From Pseudohongiella sp. (lineage in GTDB: Bacteria > Pseudomonadota > Gammaproteobacteria > Pseudomonadales > Pseudohongiellaceae): a stretch of DNA of 54,152 nucleotides. The position numbers and the translations under genes are program-made. Shown here piece by piece: positions 46,002-54,152 of this stretch. Location: positions 1-54,152 of the forward strand of contig JAUYSM010000025.1 of the NCBI GenBank assembly GCA_030696315.1, written 5' to 3'. The stretch's first letter is position 1, and every line of letters starts with the position of its first letter. The notes under the pieces are model-generated. The model was not told where the DNA came from. It saw only the letters and a program-made list of their open reading frames with translations, and did no database searches.

Positions 46002-46985
46002 TCAATTGGCGCGAGAAACGGCCAGTTCGCACATTTGCAACAAAGCGACCCGGAAAAGGGAGTCTGGCAGCTGCATTATCTTTTCGACAGCGGTGTCTGC
46101 ATGTTGTCTGGCAAGCTGCCGAGTGTAATCCAGTGCGCCACAACGCAAAACGATGTCTACAACTTCGGCAAGGCGATCGGTACCGCCGGTCAGAATGCTT
46201 TGGCGGATAATCGCCTGATCTTCGGGGCTGGCATGTTTCATCGCATAAATCAGTGGCAGAGTTGGCTTGCCCTCTGCAAGATCATCACCGATGTTTTTGC
46301 CGAGCTCTTCTGCGTTGCCGTCATAATCCAAGGCGTCGTCGACCAGTTGAAATGCCAGGCCTATATGCATTCCTGCTTCTTTAAGAGATTGCTGTAAACT
46401 GGCATCCGCATCGGCAATCAAGGCGCCACAGTAGGCAGCAGCCTGAAACAGCACGGCAGTTTTGTCACTGATAACACGCAGGTAGTCGGCTTCCGAGGTG
46501 TCAACACGGTGTTTGTTGAGTAACTGAAGCACTTCCCCTTCAGCGATAATATTGGTGGTATCTGCGATCACCTGCATGATGCCAATGTGCCCGATACTGA
46601 CTAATATCTGGAAAGCGCGCGAGTAGATGAAGTCACCGACCAGCACGCTGGAGGGGTTGTTCCATTGCTCATTTGCAGTTGGGCGGCCCCGACGCATGGT
46701 CGACATGTCCACGACATCGTCGTGCAGCAAGGTTGCTGTGTGAATGAATTCAATGACAGCTGCAAGTTTGATAGCCGCATCAGTTTCTGCGCCGCAGGCA
46801 CGGGCACTGAGCAGCACCAACACCGGGCGCATGCGTTTGCCACCGGCATTAGTAATGTAGTGGCCTATATTTTCGACCAGATCCACATTTGAGTGCAGTT
46901 GCTCAACAATAAAGGTGTTGACGGCCTCAAAGTCGGCGGCGACTGCTGCTCGGATATTTTTGTGCATGGGTTGACCGTAGCTCAT
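46002..46985 (-). CDS. ispB: Octaprenyl diphosphate synthase
   Basis: IspB builds the long polyprenyl tail of ubiquinone. The 327-residue protein has GGKRMRP at about 48-54, the two Asp-rich motifs D89-D93 (LHDDVVDMS) and D216-D220 (LVDDALDYD), which bind magnesium and substrate, and the small-residue chain-length region before the first motif, typical for C40 products. ATG 46967 is an alternative start. It is divergent from rplU, the conserved gammaproteobacterial arrangement. Confidence 0.95.
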   Translation of the reverse strand: MSYGQPMHKNIRAAVAADFEAVNTFIVEQLHSNVDLVENIGHYITNAGGKRMRPVLVLLSARACGAETDAAIKLAAVIEFIHTATLLHDDVVDMSTMRRGRPTANEQWNNPSSVLVGDFIYSRAFQILVSIGHIGIMQVIADTTNIIAEGEVLQLLNKHRVDTSEADYLRVISDKTAVLFQAAAYCGALIADADASLQQSLKEAGMHIGLAFQLVDDALDYDGNAEELGKNIGDDLAEGKPTLPLIYAMKHASPEDQAIIRQSILTGGTDRLAEVVDIVLRCGALDYTRQLARQHADTAVEKIMQLPDSLFRVALLQMCELAVSRAN

Positions 46986-47064
46986 GTACGCTTAAGAATT
47001 GATGCGCCGGCAATGCTAGGGGGGGAGGCGCCAAGTGTCAAGACGATAAATCATTGATAAGTGC

Positions 47065-47093
47065 TTGCCTGTAGCGCTTGCTTCTCGTAAAAT
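47065..47093 (+). promoter_or_regulatory. Promoter of rplU-rpmA
   Basis: TTGCCT (47065-47070) and TAAAAT (47088-47093) are 17 bases apart. Transcription would begin near 47100, giving a leader of about 130 bases before rplU. That leader contains a small CTGCA/TGCAG hairpin around a run of T residues near 47160-47185. Confidence 0.7.
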
Positions 47094-47228
47094 GCCCGCC
47101 CTTAAAGCTTATAGCACGACGGACTTAACCGGGGTGCTGCGAATCAAAGGTTACCGATCTGCAGAATTGTGATGTTTTTTTGCAGTTCAGGATGCCGGGG
47201 CTGACGTTCCCTAATACTGGAGTTTGAT

Positions 47229-47540
47229 ATGTACGCGGTTATTGAAAGTGGTGGCAAGCAGCACCGTGTTGTTGAAGGCGAAACGCTGAAATTGGAAAAA
47301 ATTGAAGTTCCAATGGGTGAGCTGATTAACTTTGACAAAGTGCTGATGGTTGGTGAAGGCGAATCTGTCAAGATCGGCGCTCCTTACGTGGAAGGCAGTT
47401 CTGTCACCGCGGAAGTGATTGCTCAGGGTCGTGCCAAGAAGGTCACAATCATCAAGTTCAATCGTCGTAAACACTACCGTAAGCGTCAGGGCCACCGTCA
47501 GTGGTTTACTGAAGTTCGCATTACTGGTATCAACGCCTGA
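47229..47540 (+). CDS. rplU: 50S ribosomal protein L21
   Basis: The 103-residue protein begins [14 protein letters not shown] and ends with [15 protein letters not shown], standard L21 blocks, and binds 23S rRNA with L20. It is the first gene of rplU-rpmA with 24 bp between them, read from the strong promoter at 47065. The leader of about 130 bases could allow autogenous control, which is known for L21 in some bacteria. Confidence 0.98.
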   Translation: MYAVIESGGKQHRVVEGETLKLEKIEVPMGELINFDKVLMVGEGESVKIGAPYVEGSSVTAEVIAQGRAKKVTIIKFNRRKHYRKRQGHRQWFTEVRITGINA

Positions 47541-47564
47541 GTCAGGCTTGGAGTGATATAGAAA

Positions 47565-47822
47565 ATGGCACATAAAAAAGCAGGCGGTAGTACCAGTAAC
47601 GGTCGCGACTCGATAGCCAAACGTCTTGGTGTAAAAAAGTTCGGTGGTGAGCACGCGTTGGCGGGTAACATCATTGTTCGACAGCGCGGCACACGCTTCC
47701 ATGCAGGTAGAAACGTAGGTATTGGTAAAGACCATACTCTGTTTGCGACCGCGGAAGGCAAAGTACTGTTCGAAGTTAAAGGTCCAAATAATCGCAAGTT
47801 TGTCAGTATTGTGACTGCTTGA
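47565..47822 (+). CDS. rpmA: 50S ribosomal protein L27
   Basis: The 85-residue protein begins [16 protein letters not shown], whose N-terminus reaches the peptidyl-transferase centre, and carries [15 protein letters not shown] and GKDHTLFA. No N-terminal cleavage extension of the Firmicutes kind is present. A terminator at 47904 separates it from obgE. Confidence 0.98.
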   Translation: MAHKKAGGSTSNGRDSIAKRLGVKKFGGEHALAGNIIVRQRGTRFHAGRNVGIGKDHTLFATAEGKVLFEVKGPNNRKFVSIVTA

Positions 47823-47903
47823 GCGACCCCGGCCCAGCAAGCGTAAGACCTGAATAACTGTTAGTAAGGTCTTTGCTTCGTCTGAGCCACGGATCAAAAA
47901 AAT

Positions 47904-49123
<1,220 letters not shown>

Positions 49124-50224
49124 TTGGCACGTCGCTGGGTAATAAAAATTGGCAGCTCGCTGATCACCAATAATGGTACCGGACTGGACAGGGCTGCAAT
49201 CGAGAATTGGGTAAGGCAGCTGGTTGCATTACAGCAAAGCGGCATTGAAGTGGTTCTGGTGTCATCGGGTGCTGTAGCGGAGGGGGTGGCCCGATTAGGG
49301 TTAAAGTCCCGTCCTAAAGAGATTCACCTGCAGCAGGCGGCGGCAGCGGTTGGTCAAATGGGTTTGATTCAAACCTATGAGACCAGCTTCAAACAATATG
49401 GTGTCCACACTGCTCAGGTGTTGCTGACGCATGACGATCTGTCCAACCGCAGACGCTATCTCAATGCCCGCAGCACACTGGCTGGCTTGGTTTCCATGCG
49501 GGTTGTTCCAGTAATTAACGAAAATGACACGGTAGCAACCGCCGAACTTTGTTTTGGTGATAACGACACCTTGGGTGCCTTGGTGGCCAATTTATTGGGT
49601 GCAGATACCTTGGTTATTCTGACCGATCAAAAAGGCCTGCATGAAGTGGATCCTCGAACAAATCCTGATGCCGCGCTGATCAGCGAGGCAATGGCCGAGG
49701 ACAGCAGTTTGCTGCAAATGGCTGGTGGAAGTGGCAGCCTGGGTCGAGGCGGTATGATTACAAAAATCACTGCAGCGCGCCTTGCTGCACGCTCAGGTGC
49801 ACGTACGATAATTGCCAATGGTAGAGAGCCTGACGTACTGATCCGCTTGAGCCAGGGCGAATCTATCGGGACTCGTCTGTTGCCAGAAAAGCAGCCGATG
49901 GCAGCGCGTAAGCAATGGCTTGCCGGACAGCTAAAAGCTAAAGGGCAGTTGGTGCTTGATGCAGGTGCGGTCAAGGTGCTGCGGGAATCTGGTCGTAGCT
50001 TGTTGCCGGTTGGTGTTGTGGCGGTCAAGGGCCCGTTTGATCGTGGTGATGTGGTGGTGTGCAAAGATGAAGCGGGGCATGAGATTGCGCGCGGTCTGGT
50101 CAACTACGATAGTCGCGAGGCCGAGCAATTGGTCAGGCAGCCAAGTCGCATGATTGAAAGCATTTTGGGTTATGTGGGAGATGAAGAAATCATTCACCGG
50201 GATAACCTGGTGCTTACTGAGTAA
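49124..50224 (+). CDS. proB: Glutamate 5-kinase
   Basis: ProB phosphorylates glutamate in the first step of proline synthesis. The 366-residue protein has the amino-acid-kinase domain (about 1-255, [37 protein letters not shown]) and a C-terminal PUA domain (about 275-360). The start is TTG, placed immediately after the obgE TAA, so translation is probably coupled. The obgE-proB order is conserved in Gammaproteobacteria. Confidence 0.96.
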   Translation: MARRWVIKIGSSLITNNGTGLDRAAIENWVRQLVALQQSGIEVVLVSSGAVAEGVARLGLKSRPKEIHLQQAAAAVGQMGLIQTYETSFKQYGVHTAQVLLTHDDLSNRRRYLNARSTLAGLVSMRVVPVINENDTVATAELCFGDNDTLGALVANLLGADTLVILTDQKGLHEVDPRTNPDAALISEAMAEDSSLLQMAGGSGSLGRGGMITKITAARLAARSGARTIIANGREPDVLIRLSQGESIGTRLLPEKQPMAARKQWLAGQLKAKGQLVLDAGAVKVLRESGRSLLPVGVVAVKGPFDRGDVVVCKDEAGHEIARGLVNYDSREAEQLVRQPSRMIESILGYVGDEEIIHRDNLVLTE

Positions 50225-50255
50225 ATCCCGAGCTATACCTTTTCAGGGCCAAGAC

Positions 50256-50290
50256 AAAAAGGCCGCTCCGATAGAGAGCGGCCTTTTTCA
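50256..50290. terminator. Bidirectional terminator between proB and rpsT
   Basis: GGCCGCTC (50261-50268) and GAGCGGCC (50276-50283) form the stem, with five A residues before and five T residues after. It serves both convergent genes. Confidence 0.88.
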
Positions 50291-50325
50291 TTCTGAATTC
50301 TGACTAAGCAATTGCTAGCGCGTCA

Positions 50326-50595
50326 TCAAGCCGTTTTAAGTGCAAGAATGGCAGTATTCAGACGGCTCTTGTGACGAGCAGCCTTATTCTTGTGAATAAT
50401 ACCTTTGTCGGCCATACGATCAATCACAGGAACAGCGCGCTGATAAGCAGCTGTTGCAGTGTCATAGTTTCCTTCCTGGATGGCAGACACTACTTTTTTA
50501 ATGTAAGTGCGAACCATGGAACGGAAACTGGCGTTATGGCGACGAGCGGTTTCATTTTGACGCGCGCGTTTGCGGGCTTGTGCAGTGTTGGCCAA
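50326..50595 (-). CDS. rpsT: 30S ribosomal protein S20
   Basis: The 89-residue basic protein ([15 protein letters not shown]) binds 16S rRNA early in assembly. The start is TTG with AAGGAGC five bases upstream, as in E. coli, where the UUG start is part of autogenous translational control. Length and motifs are standard. It is convergent with proB; the conserved neighbour murJ lies further right beyond dps and the Nramp-like gene. Confidence 0.97.
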   Translation of the reverse strand: MANTAQARKRARQNETARRHNASFRSMVRTYIKKVVSAIQEGNYDTATAAYQRAVPVIDRMADKGIIHKNKAARHKSRLNTAILALKTA

Positions 50596-50825
50596 CTGAT
50601 GCTCCTTGAGTTACTGTCAACGTGTGGCAAATTTTGAGACGCGGTACTATGCCGATTATCACTTCTGTTGTCAAGGCAGATGTCTGGGTCATTTGAGCAC
50701 GGACATGCTTTTGCGCGTGTGCTCAATCAGCCTGCCTTGCCTGTTCTACAATGGGTCAGTCATTGTGTTAAGCTCAAACAGTTAACGTCTGATGACGTTG
50801 TTGTTGATCCTGTCAGGAGGAGTAT

Positions 50826-51296
50826 ATGAGTAAAATTGATATAGGAATCAAAGAATCTGACCGTCTGGAAATAGCCGAAGGTCTAAAACATTTGTTGGCT
50901 GATTCATACACACTTTATCTCCAAACGCATAACTTCCACTGGAATGTCGAAGGCCCGCAGTTCAGGGAATTGCATCTGATGTTTGAGGAGCACTATACAG
51001 AACTGGCACTGGCAGTGGATGAGGTTGCTGAGCGCATTCGCACGCTGGATGTTCCGGCACCGGGAACTTACAAAGAGCTTTCAACTTTGAGTGCCATCAA
51101 AGAAGTCGATGGCGTGCCAGATGGTAAGACCATGGTTAACATTCTGACGGCAGGGCATGAGCAGTTGGTCAAAACATGCCGAAAGGTGCTCAAGCTTGCT
51201 CAGGATGCCAATGACGAATCGACGGCAGCATTGGCCTCTGACCGCATGCGTATCCATGAAAAAACCGCATGGATGCTGCGGGTTCTAAACAAGTAA
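50826..51296 (+). CDS. dps: Dps family ferritin-like protein
   Basis: Dps dodecamers store iron and shield DNA in starvation or oxidative stress. The 156-residue protein has the interface ferroxidase ligands H38 (HNFHWNV), H50, D65 and E69 (VDEVAERI). It lacks a long Lys-rich N-terminal tail, so direct DNA binding may be weak. The start has CAGGAGGAG upstream, a very strong site. It stands between rpsT and the Nramp-like gene, a place where many relatives have murJ directly. Confidence 0.93.
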   Translation: MSKIDIGIKESDRLEIAEGLKHLLADSYTLYLQTHNFHWNVEGPQFRELHLMFEEHYTELALAVDEVAERIRTLDVPAPGTYKELSTLSAIKEVDGVPDGKTMVNILTAGHEQLVKTCRKVLKLAQDANDESTAALASDRMRIHEKTAWMLRVLNK

Positions 51297-51319
51297 TTTG
51301 ATTTAAGTCATGACGCTGG

Positions 51320-51346
51320 GTTCTGGCGCATAATCAGCGCCAGAAC
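51320..51346. repeat. 10-bp perfect inverted repeat at the Nramp-like gene end
   Basis: GTTCTGGCGC and GCGCCAGAAC flank a seven-base loop that contains the stop codon of the Nramp-like gene. It lies between the ends of two convergent genes, dps and that gene. There is no U-tract. It probably stabilises or ends both transcripts. Confidence 0.5.
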
Positions 51347-52566
51347 AGGTACCAAATCAGGTAAAGCAGGCTGAACCCAGTCAGGTAGACCATACCAGCC
51401 CATGCCAGCAAATTCATGAAACTTGAAATGCCACTGCCTCGAACCAGGCTGAAGTTTAACCATGCAAAAAACGGCGTGGTCAAGAATGCCAGTGTCATCG
51501 CAAATGTCAGCATTGGGCTCAGCGCTGTCTGAAAAAACAAGATAATCGCCATGCCAGAGGCCGCTTGCAGGACTGTCCACGCACTTAATGTCCATGGTTT
51601 TGGTGCGTCATCCCGCTGGAACATCAAATGAAATGATTCATTGAGTGTGCGTGCGTATCCATCAAGCACCGCCAAGGTGGTTCCAAACATACACATAAAC
51701 GCAATAAACGCGATAAACAACCGCGACCATTCGCCTATGGTTGATGCATACATGGATACCAACTGTTGCGCGAATGCAGCACTCGCCATGGCGATGGGTT
51801 GTTCGGTGCCATGTTGCAGCAAGGCACCCAGCGCCACAAACGCCACCGCCAGGATAACCGCCACAAAATACCCCAGATTGAAGTCAAACAGCCCGTCGGT
51901 AAGCGACACCTGTGTCAATTTTTGTTTAGATCGCAGCCACATGGAGTTGATGGCCGACAGTTCAATCGGAACAGGCATCCAGCCCATGGTTGCGACGATA
52001 AATGCCAGAGCTGATAGTTGCCAGGGCGATGGACTGACAAAGTCCGCCGGTGCCATGGGGCCATTGCGCCAGGCAATAAACAAGGCTGCGAATGTGCAAA
52101 TGGTCAGGCTCAACATCAACAGTCGCGACAAACCATCCAGCACCCGATAGTGACCAGCCAATAATATCGTCAGGCAAAATGCAAGTAACAGCAGACAAAG
52201 CACGGTCAGGCTCAGATTGCCGGGAATAAAATATTGCAGCAAGCTGGCAGTGAGCAGCAACACGCCAGCCGTATTCACGACAGCAGCAATCAGATTGAGC
52301 AAGGTAAATGCAATCAGCCAGCCTTGGCCTTTTTGTTGGTAACCTTCGATCAGGCTTTTGTTATTGATCAATGTGAACTGGACACCAAATCTGAAAAATG
52401 GATATTTGAATACATTGACCAAGACAATAAGCCACAATAACTGCCATCCAAAGAGTGCACCTGACTGGGTAGACGCCACCAAATGTGATGCGCCTACCGC
52501 TGCTGATGCCATAACCAGTCCCGGGCCGAGTGCCCGCCATCGATTGATACGTTGAGTCTTGTCCAT
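51334..52566 (-). CDS. Nramp-like membrane transporter with altered metal motifs
   Basis: From ATG 52566 the protein has 410 residues and about eleven membrane segments in the LeuT/SLC11-like arrangement. The canonical metal site of Nramp proteins, DPGN in helix 1 and MPH in helix 6, is missing: helix 1 reads AVGASHLVAS (about 23-32) and helix 6 GWMPVPIELS (195-204). It therefore probably carries something other than manganese or iron, or moves metal by another chemistry. Open frame upstream of 52566 overlaps the divergent murJ promoter and is not counted. Confidence 0.75.
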   Translation of the reverse strand: MDKTQRINRWRALGPGLVMASAAVGASHLVASTQSGALFGWQLLWLIVLVNVFKYPFFRFGVQFTLINNKSLIEGYQQKGQGWLIAFTLLNLIAAVVNTAGVLLLTASLLQYFIPGNLSLTVLCLLLLAFCLTILLAGHYRVLDGLSRLLMLSLTICTFAALFIAWRNGPMAPADFVSPSPWQLSALAFIVATMGWMPVPIELSAINSMWLRSKQKLTQVSLTDGLFDFNLGYFVAVILAVAFVALGALLQHGTEQPIAMASAAFAQQLVSMYASTIGEWSRLFIAFIAFMCMFGTTLAVLDGYARTLNESFHLMFQRDDAPKPWTLSAWTVLQAASGMAIILFFQTALSPMLTFAMTLAFLTTPFFAWLNFSLVRGSGISSFMNLLAWAGMVYLTGFSLLYLIWYLFWR

Positions 52567-52682
52567 TGTTTTATTCTTCTGAAGTTTTAGTGCTTTCTTG
52601 TATCGTTTTTTGATCTCAGGGTGCCCATAATGCGCACAGCGCAGCATAATGGAATGCTGAAACGAGAGAAAGAGACTTGAAT

Positions 52683-54152
52683 GTGAGTGACCCGAATTCC
52701 AGACCACCTGAGCCAGATAAGCATGATAATGACCTTGTGCAGACTCCGGCAGCTGACGCGCAAACTCAGCCTGTAAAAGCACGTCCGGGATTGCTGCGTT
52801 CAAGTGCCATTACTGGCAGCATGACTTTTTTCTCACGCATACTGGGTTTGGTCAGAGATGTGGTGTTGGCACGAGTGTTTGGGCCAGGCGATGGTGCCGA
52901 TGCGTTTTTCCTGGCGTTCAAGATCCCCAATTTTTTGCGTAGGTTATTTGCTGAAGGCGCATTTAACCAGGCATTTGTGCCGGTACTATCTGAATATCGC
53001 AGTCAGCGCAGCCTGGCTGATGTACAAACACTGATCAACGTGGTTGCTGCTTATCTTGGCACGATACTGCTGGTCATCAGCGTCGTTGTTGTCGCGGCAG
53101 CCCCTTTGGTTGCATGGCCAATTGCCTATGGCTTTACGGATGAGCCGGTAAAATTCGCGCTGTTTGTCGATATGTTGCGCATAACTTTTCCTTATTTGTT
53201 TTTGATTTCCATGACCGCGTTTGCGGGCTCAATTCTGAACAGTTACGACCGCTTTGCCGTCCCCGCGATCACGCCGTCTTTGCTGAATATTTCGCTTATT
53301 GGCTCAGCCTTACTGCTCAGTCCTTATTTCGACCAGCCTGAAATCGCGCTGGCATGGGGCGTGATGATTGCCGGTATCAGTCAGTTTCTGTTTCAGTTGC
53401 CGTTTCTGGTGCGCATGCAATTGATGCCAAAACCCAGGTTTATCAGGGGCCATGAAGGTGTCAGTCGTATCCTGCGGCTGATGGTACCGGCCCTGTTTGG
53501 TGTGTCGGTGAGTCAGATCAATTTGTTGCTGGACACAGTGATTGCGTCATTGCTGGTCTCCGGCAGCGTGTCGTGGTTGTACTTTTCAGAGCGATTAATG
53601 GATTTGCCTCTGGGCATTTTTGCGGTGGCGATTGCGACGGTAGTGCTGCCCAGCCTTTCTCGGCGTCATGCGGAAAAATCGGCCCAGGAATTTGCCGCAC
53701 TGCTGGATTGGGCTTTCAGATTGATTTTGCTGATCGCCATCCCTGCATCGCTGGCATTGGTGTTGTTGGCTCAGCCGATGATTATTACGCTGTTCCAGAA
53801 TGATAACTTTGACGCATATGATGTGACGCAAGTAACGTCCAGCCTGCAAGCTTATTCAATTGGGTTGACTGCGTTTATGGCGATCAAGGTGTTCGCGCCT
53901 GGTTATTATGCCAGGCAAAACACCAGCACCCCCGTCCGTATTGGCATCATCGCCATGGTGGCCAATATGGGACTGAATATTCTGTTTGTTTTTGTCCTGG
54001 ATATGGCACATACCGGTTTAGCGCTTGCCACATCACTGGCTGCTTTCCTGAATGCAGGACTGTTGTTGTTAGGGTTGCAGCGCAGTGGGGTTTTTCATTT
54101 CCAGCGAGGCTGGGGACTGTTTCTGGTCAGGATGCTGCTGGCGAACGTGCTA
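52683..54152 (+). CDS. murJ: Lipid II flippase MurJ (partial, runs off the window)
   Basis: MurJ turns lipid II across the inner membrane for peptidoglycan synthesis. The visible 490 codons start at GTG 52683 (GAGAGAAAGAGA upstream) and are open to the last base, so the C-terminus is outside. After a polar, Pro-rich leader of about 45 residues it reads SMTFFSRILGLVRDVVLARV, FLAFKIPNFLRRLFAEGAF, ISMTAFAGSILN and LYFSERLMDLPLGIFAVAI, all hallmark MurJ segments. The N-terminal leader is longer than in E. coli. It is divergent from the Nramp-like gene by 116 bp. Confidence 0.93.
   Translation, partial: MSDPNSRPPEPDKHDNDLVQTPAADAQTQPVKARPGLLRSSAITGSMTFFSRILGLVRDVVLARVFGPGDGADAFFLAFKIPNFLRRLFAEGAFNQAFVPVLSEYRSQRSLADVQTLINVVAAYLGTILLVISVVVVAAAPLVAWPIAYGFTDEPVKFALFVDMLRITFPYLFLISMTAFAGSILNSYDRFAVPAITPSLLNISLIGSALLLSPYFDQPEIALAWGVMIAGISQFLFQLPFLVRMQLMPKPRFIRGHEGVSRILRLMVPALFGVSVSQINLLLDTVIASLLVSGSVSWLYFSERLMDLPLGIFAVAIATVVLPSLSRRHAEKSAQEFAALLDWAFRLILLIAIPASLALVLLAQPMIITLFQNDNFDAYDVTQVTSSLQAYSIGLTAFMAIKVFAPGYYARQNTSTPVRIGIIAMVANMGLNILFVFVLDMAHTGLALATSLAAFLNAGLLLLGLQRSGVFHFQRGWGLFLVRMLLANVL

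Noticed and set aside
47211-47897. 228-codon open frame antisense to rplU and rpmA
   Set aside because: It lies fully over two certain ribosomal-protein genes, has no ribosome binding site, and its translation has no recognisable motif.
52567-52803. 79-codon N-terminal extension of the Nramp-like gene
   Set aside because: It crosses the divergent murJ start and promoter, and the family begins at the MDK start just before helix 1.

Overview
The window looks like an ordinary chromosomal segment of a gammaproteobacterium. Supporting this are chorismate lyase (UbiC), the block ispB / rplU-rpmA-obgE-proB, the neighbourhood proB / rpsT / murJ, a three-gene sodium-pumping oxaloacetate decarboxylase, and a chemoreceptor with a FliA-type promoter. 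The many acyl-CoA enzymes (two family III CoA-transferases, an acyl-CoA dehydrogenase, an acyl-CoA synthetase, ETF-ubiquinone oxidoreductase) suggest an aerobic heterotroph that degrades fatty or branched acids. A finer placement, such as a marine Cellvibrionales- or Pseudohongiella-like lineage, would be a guess. I see no phage, integrase, transposase, CRISPR array, rRNA or tRNA.

Layout. 1-120 is a perfect 120-bp palindrome built on a bidirectional terminator; it looks like a contig end folded back on itself. 252-3907 holds an outer-membrane CBM9/DUF5916 barrel, an NnrU-like membrane protein and a small lipoprotein. 4016-7357 is oadG-oadA-oadB. 7401-12045 holds cysE, a chemoreceptor and a GT39 glycosyltransferase. 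12195-18345 is a phosphate/polyphosphate block: ppx and ppk (convergent, overlapping), phoU, phoR and phoB, with PhoB boxes in front of phoU and phoB. 18623-23095 holds an OmpA-type porin, ubiC, a CoA-transferase and a TPR protein with a TonB-like C-terminus.

23096-23576 is the only gene-free stretch above 300 bp. It holds a promoter, a GC-rich structured segment and a strong terminator, so it is probably a small RNA or an attenuating leader of the next gene. 23577-28919 is a same-strand run of a class III aminotransferase, an MDR reductase, two SDRs and an acyl-CoA dehydrogenase. 29064-39777 is mixed: an FAD oxidoreductase, a membrane-anchored winged-helix regulator, a DegQ-type protease, a serine hydrolase, NfsA, a second CoA-transferase, a methyltransferase with a signal peptide and a TonB-dependent receptor. 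39954-45872 holds a TIGR01777 epimerase, ETF-QO, a transglutaminase-like/TPR lipoprotein and an acyl-CoA synthetase. 46002-54152 is the conserved housekeeping block, interrupted by dps and an unusual Nramp-like transporter and ending inside murJ.

How the parts fit. PhoR/PhoB sense phosphate starvation, PhoU moderates them, and Ppk/Ppx build and degrade the polyphosphate store. The acyl-CoA dehydrogenase passes electrons through ETF to ETF-QO and the ubiquinone pool, whose ring and tail precursors come from UbiC and IspB. Genes are packed very tightly: five convergent pairs overlap at their 3' ends. I found no clearly new defence or mobile system. The most useful leads are the 23.3-23.5 kb RNA candidate, the PhoB and FliA sites, the Nramp relative without the family's metal-binding motifs, the OadA His-to-Gln change, the apparently exported methyltransferase, and the left-end palindrome.
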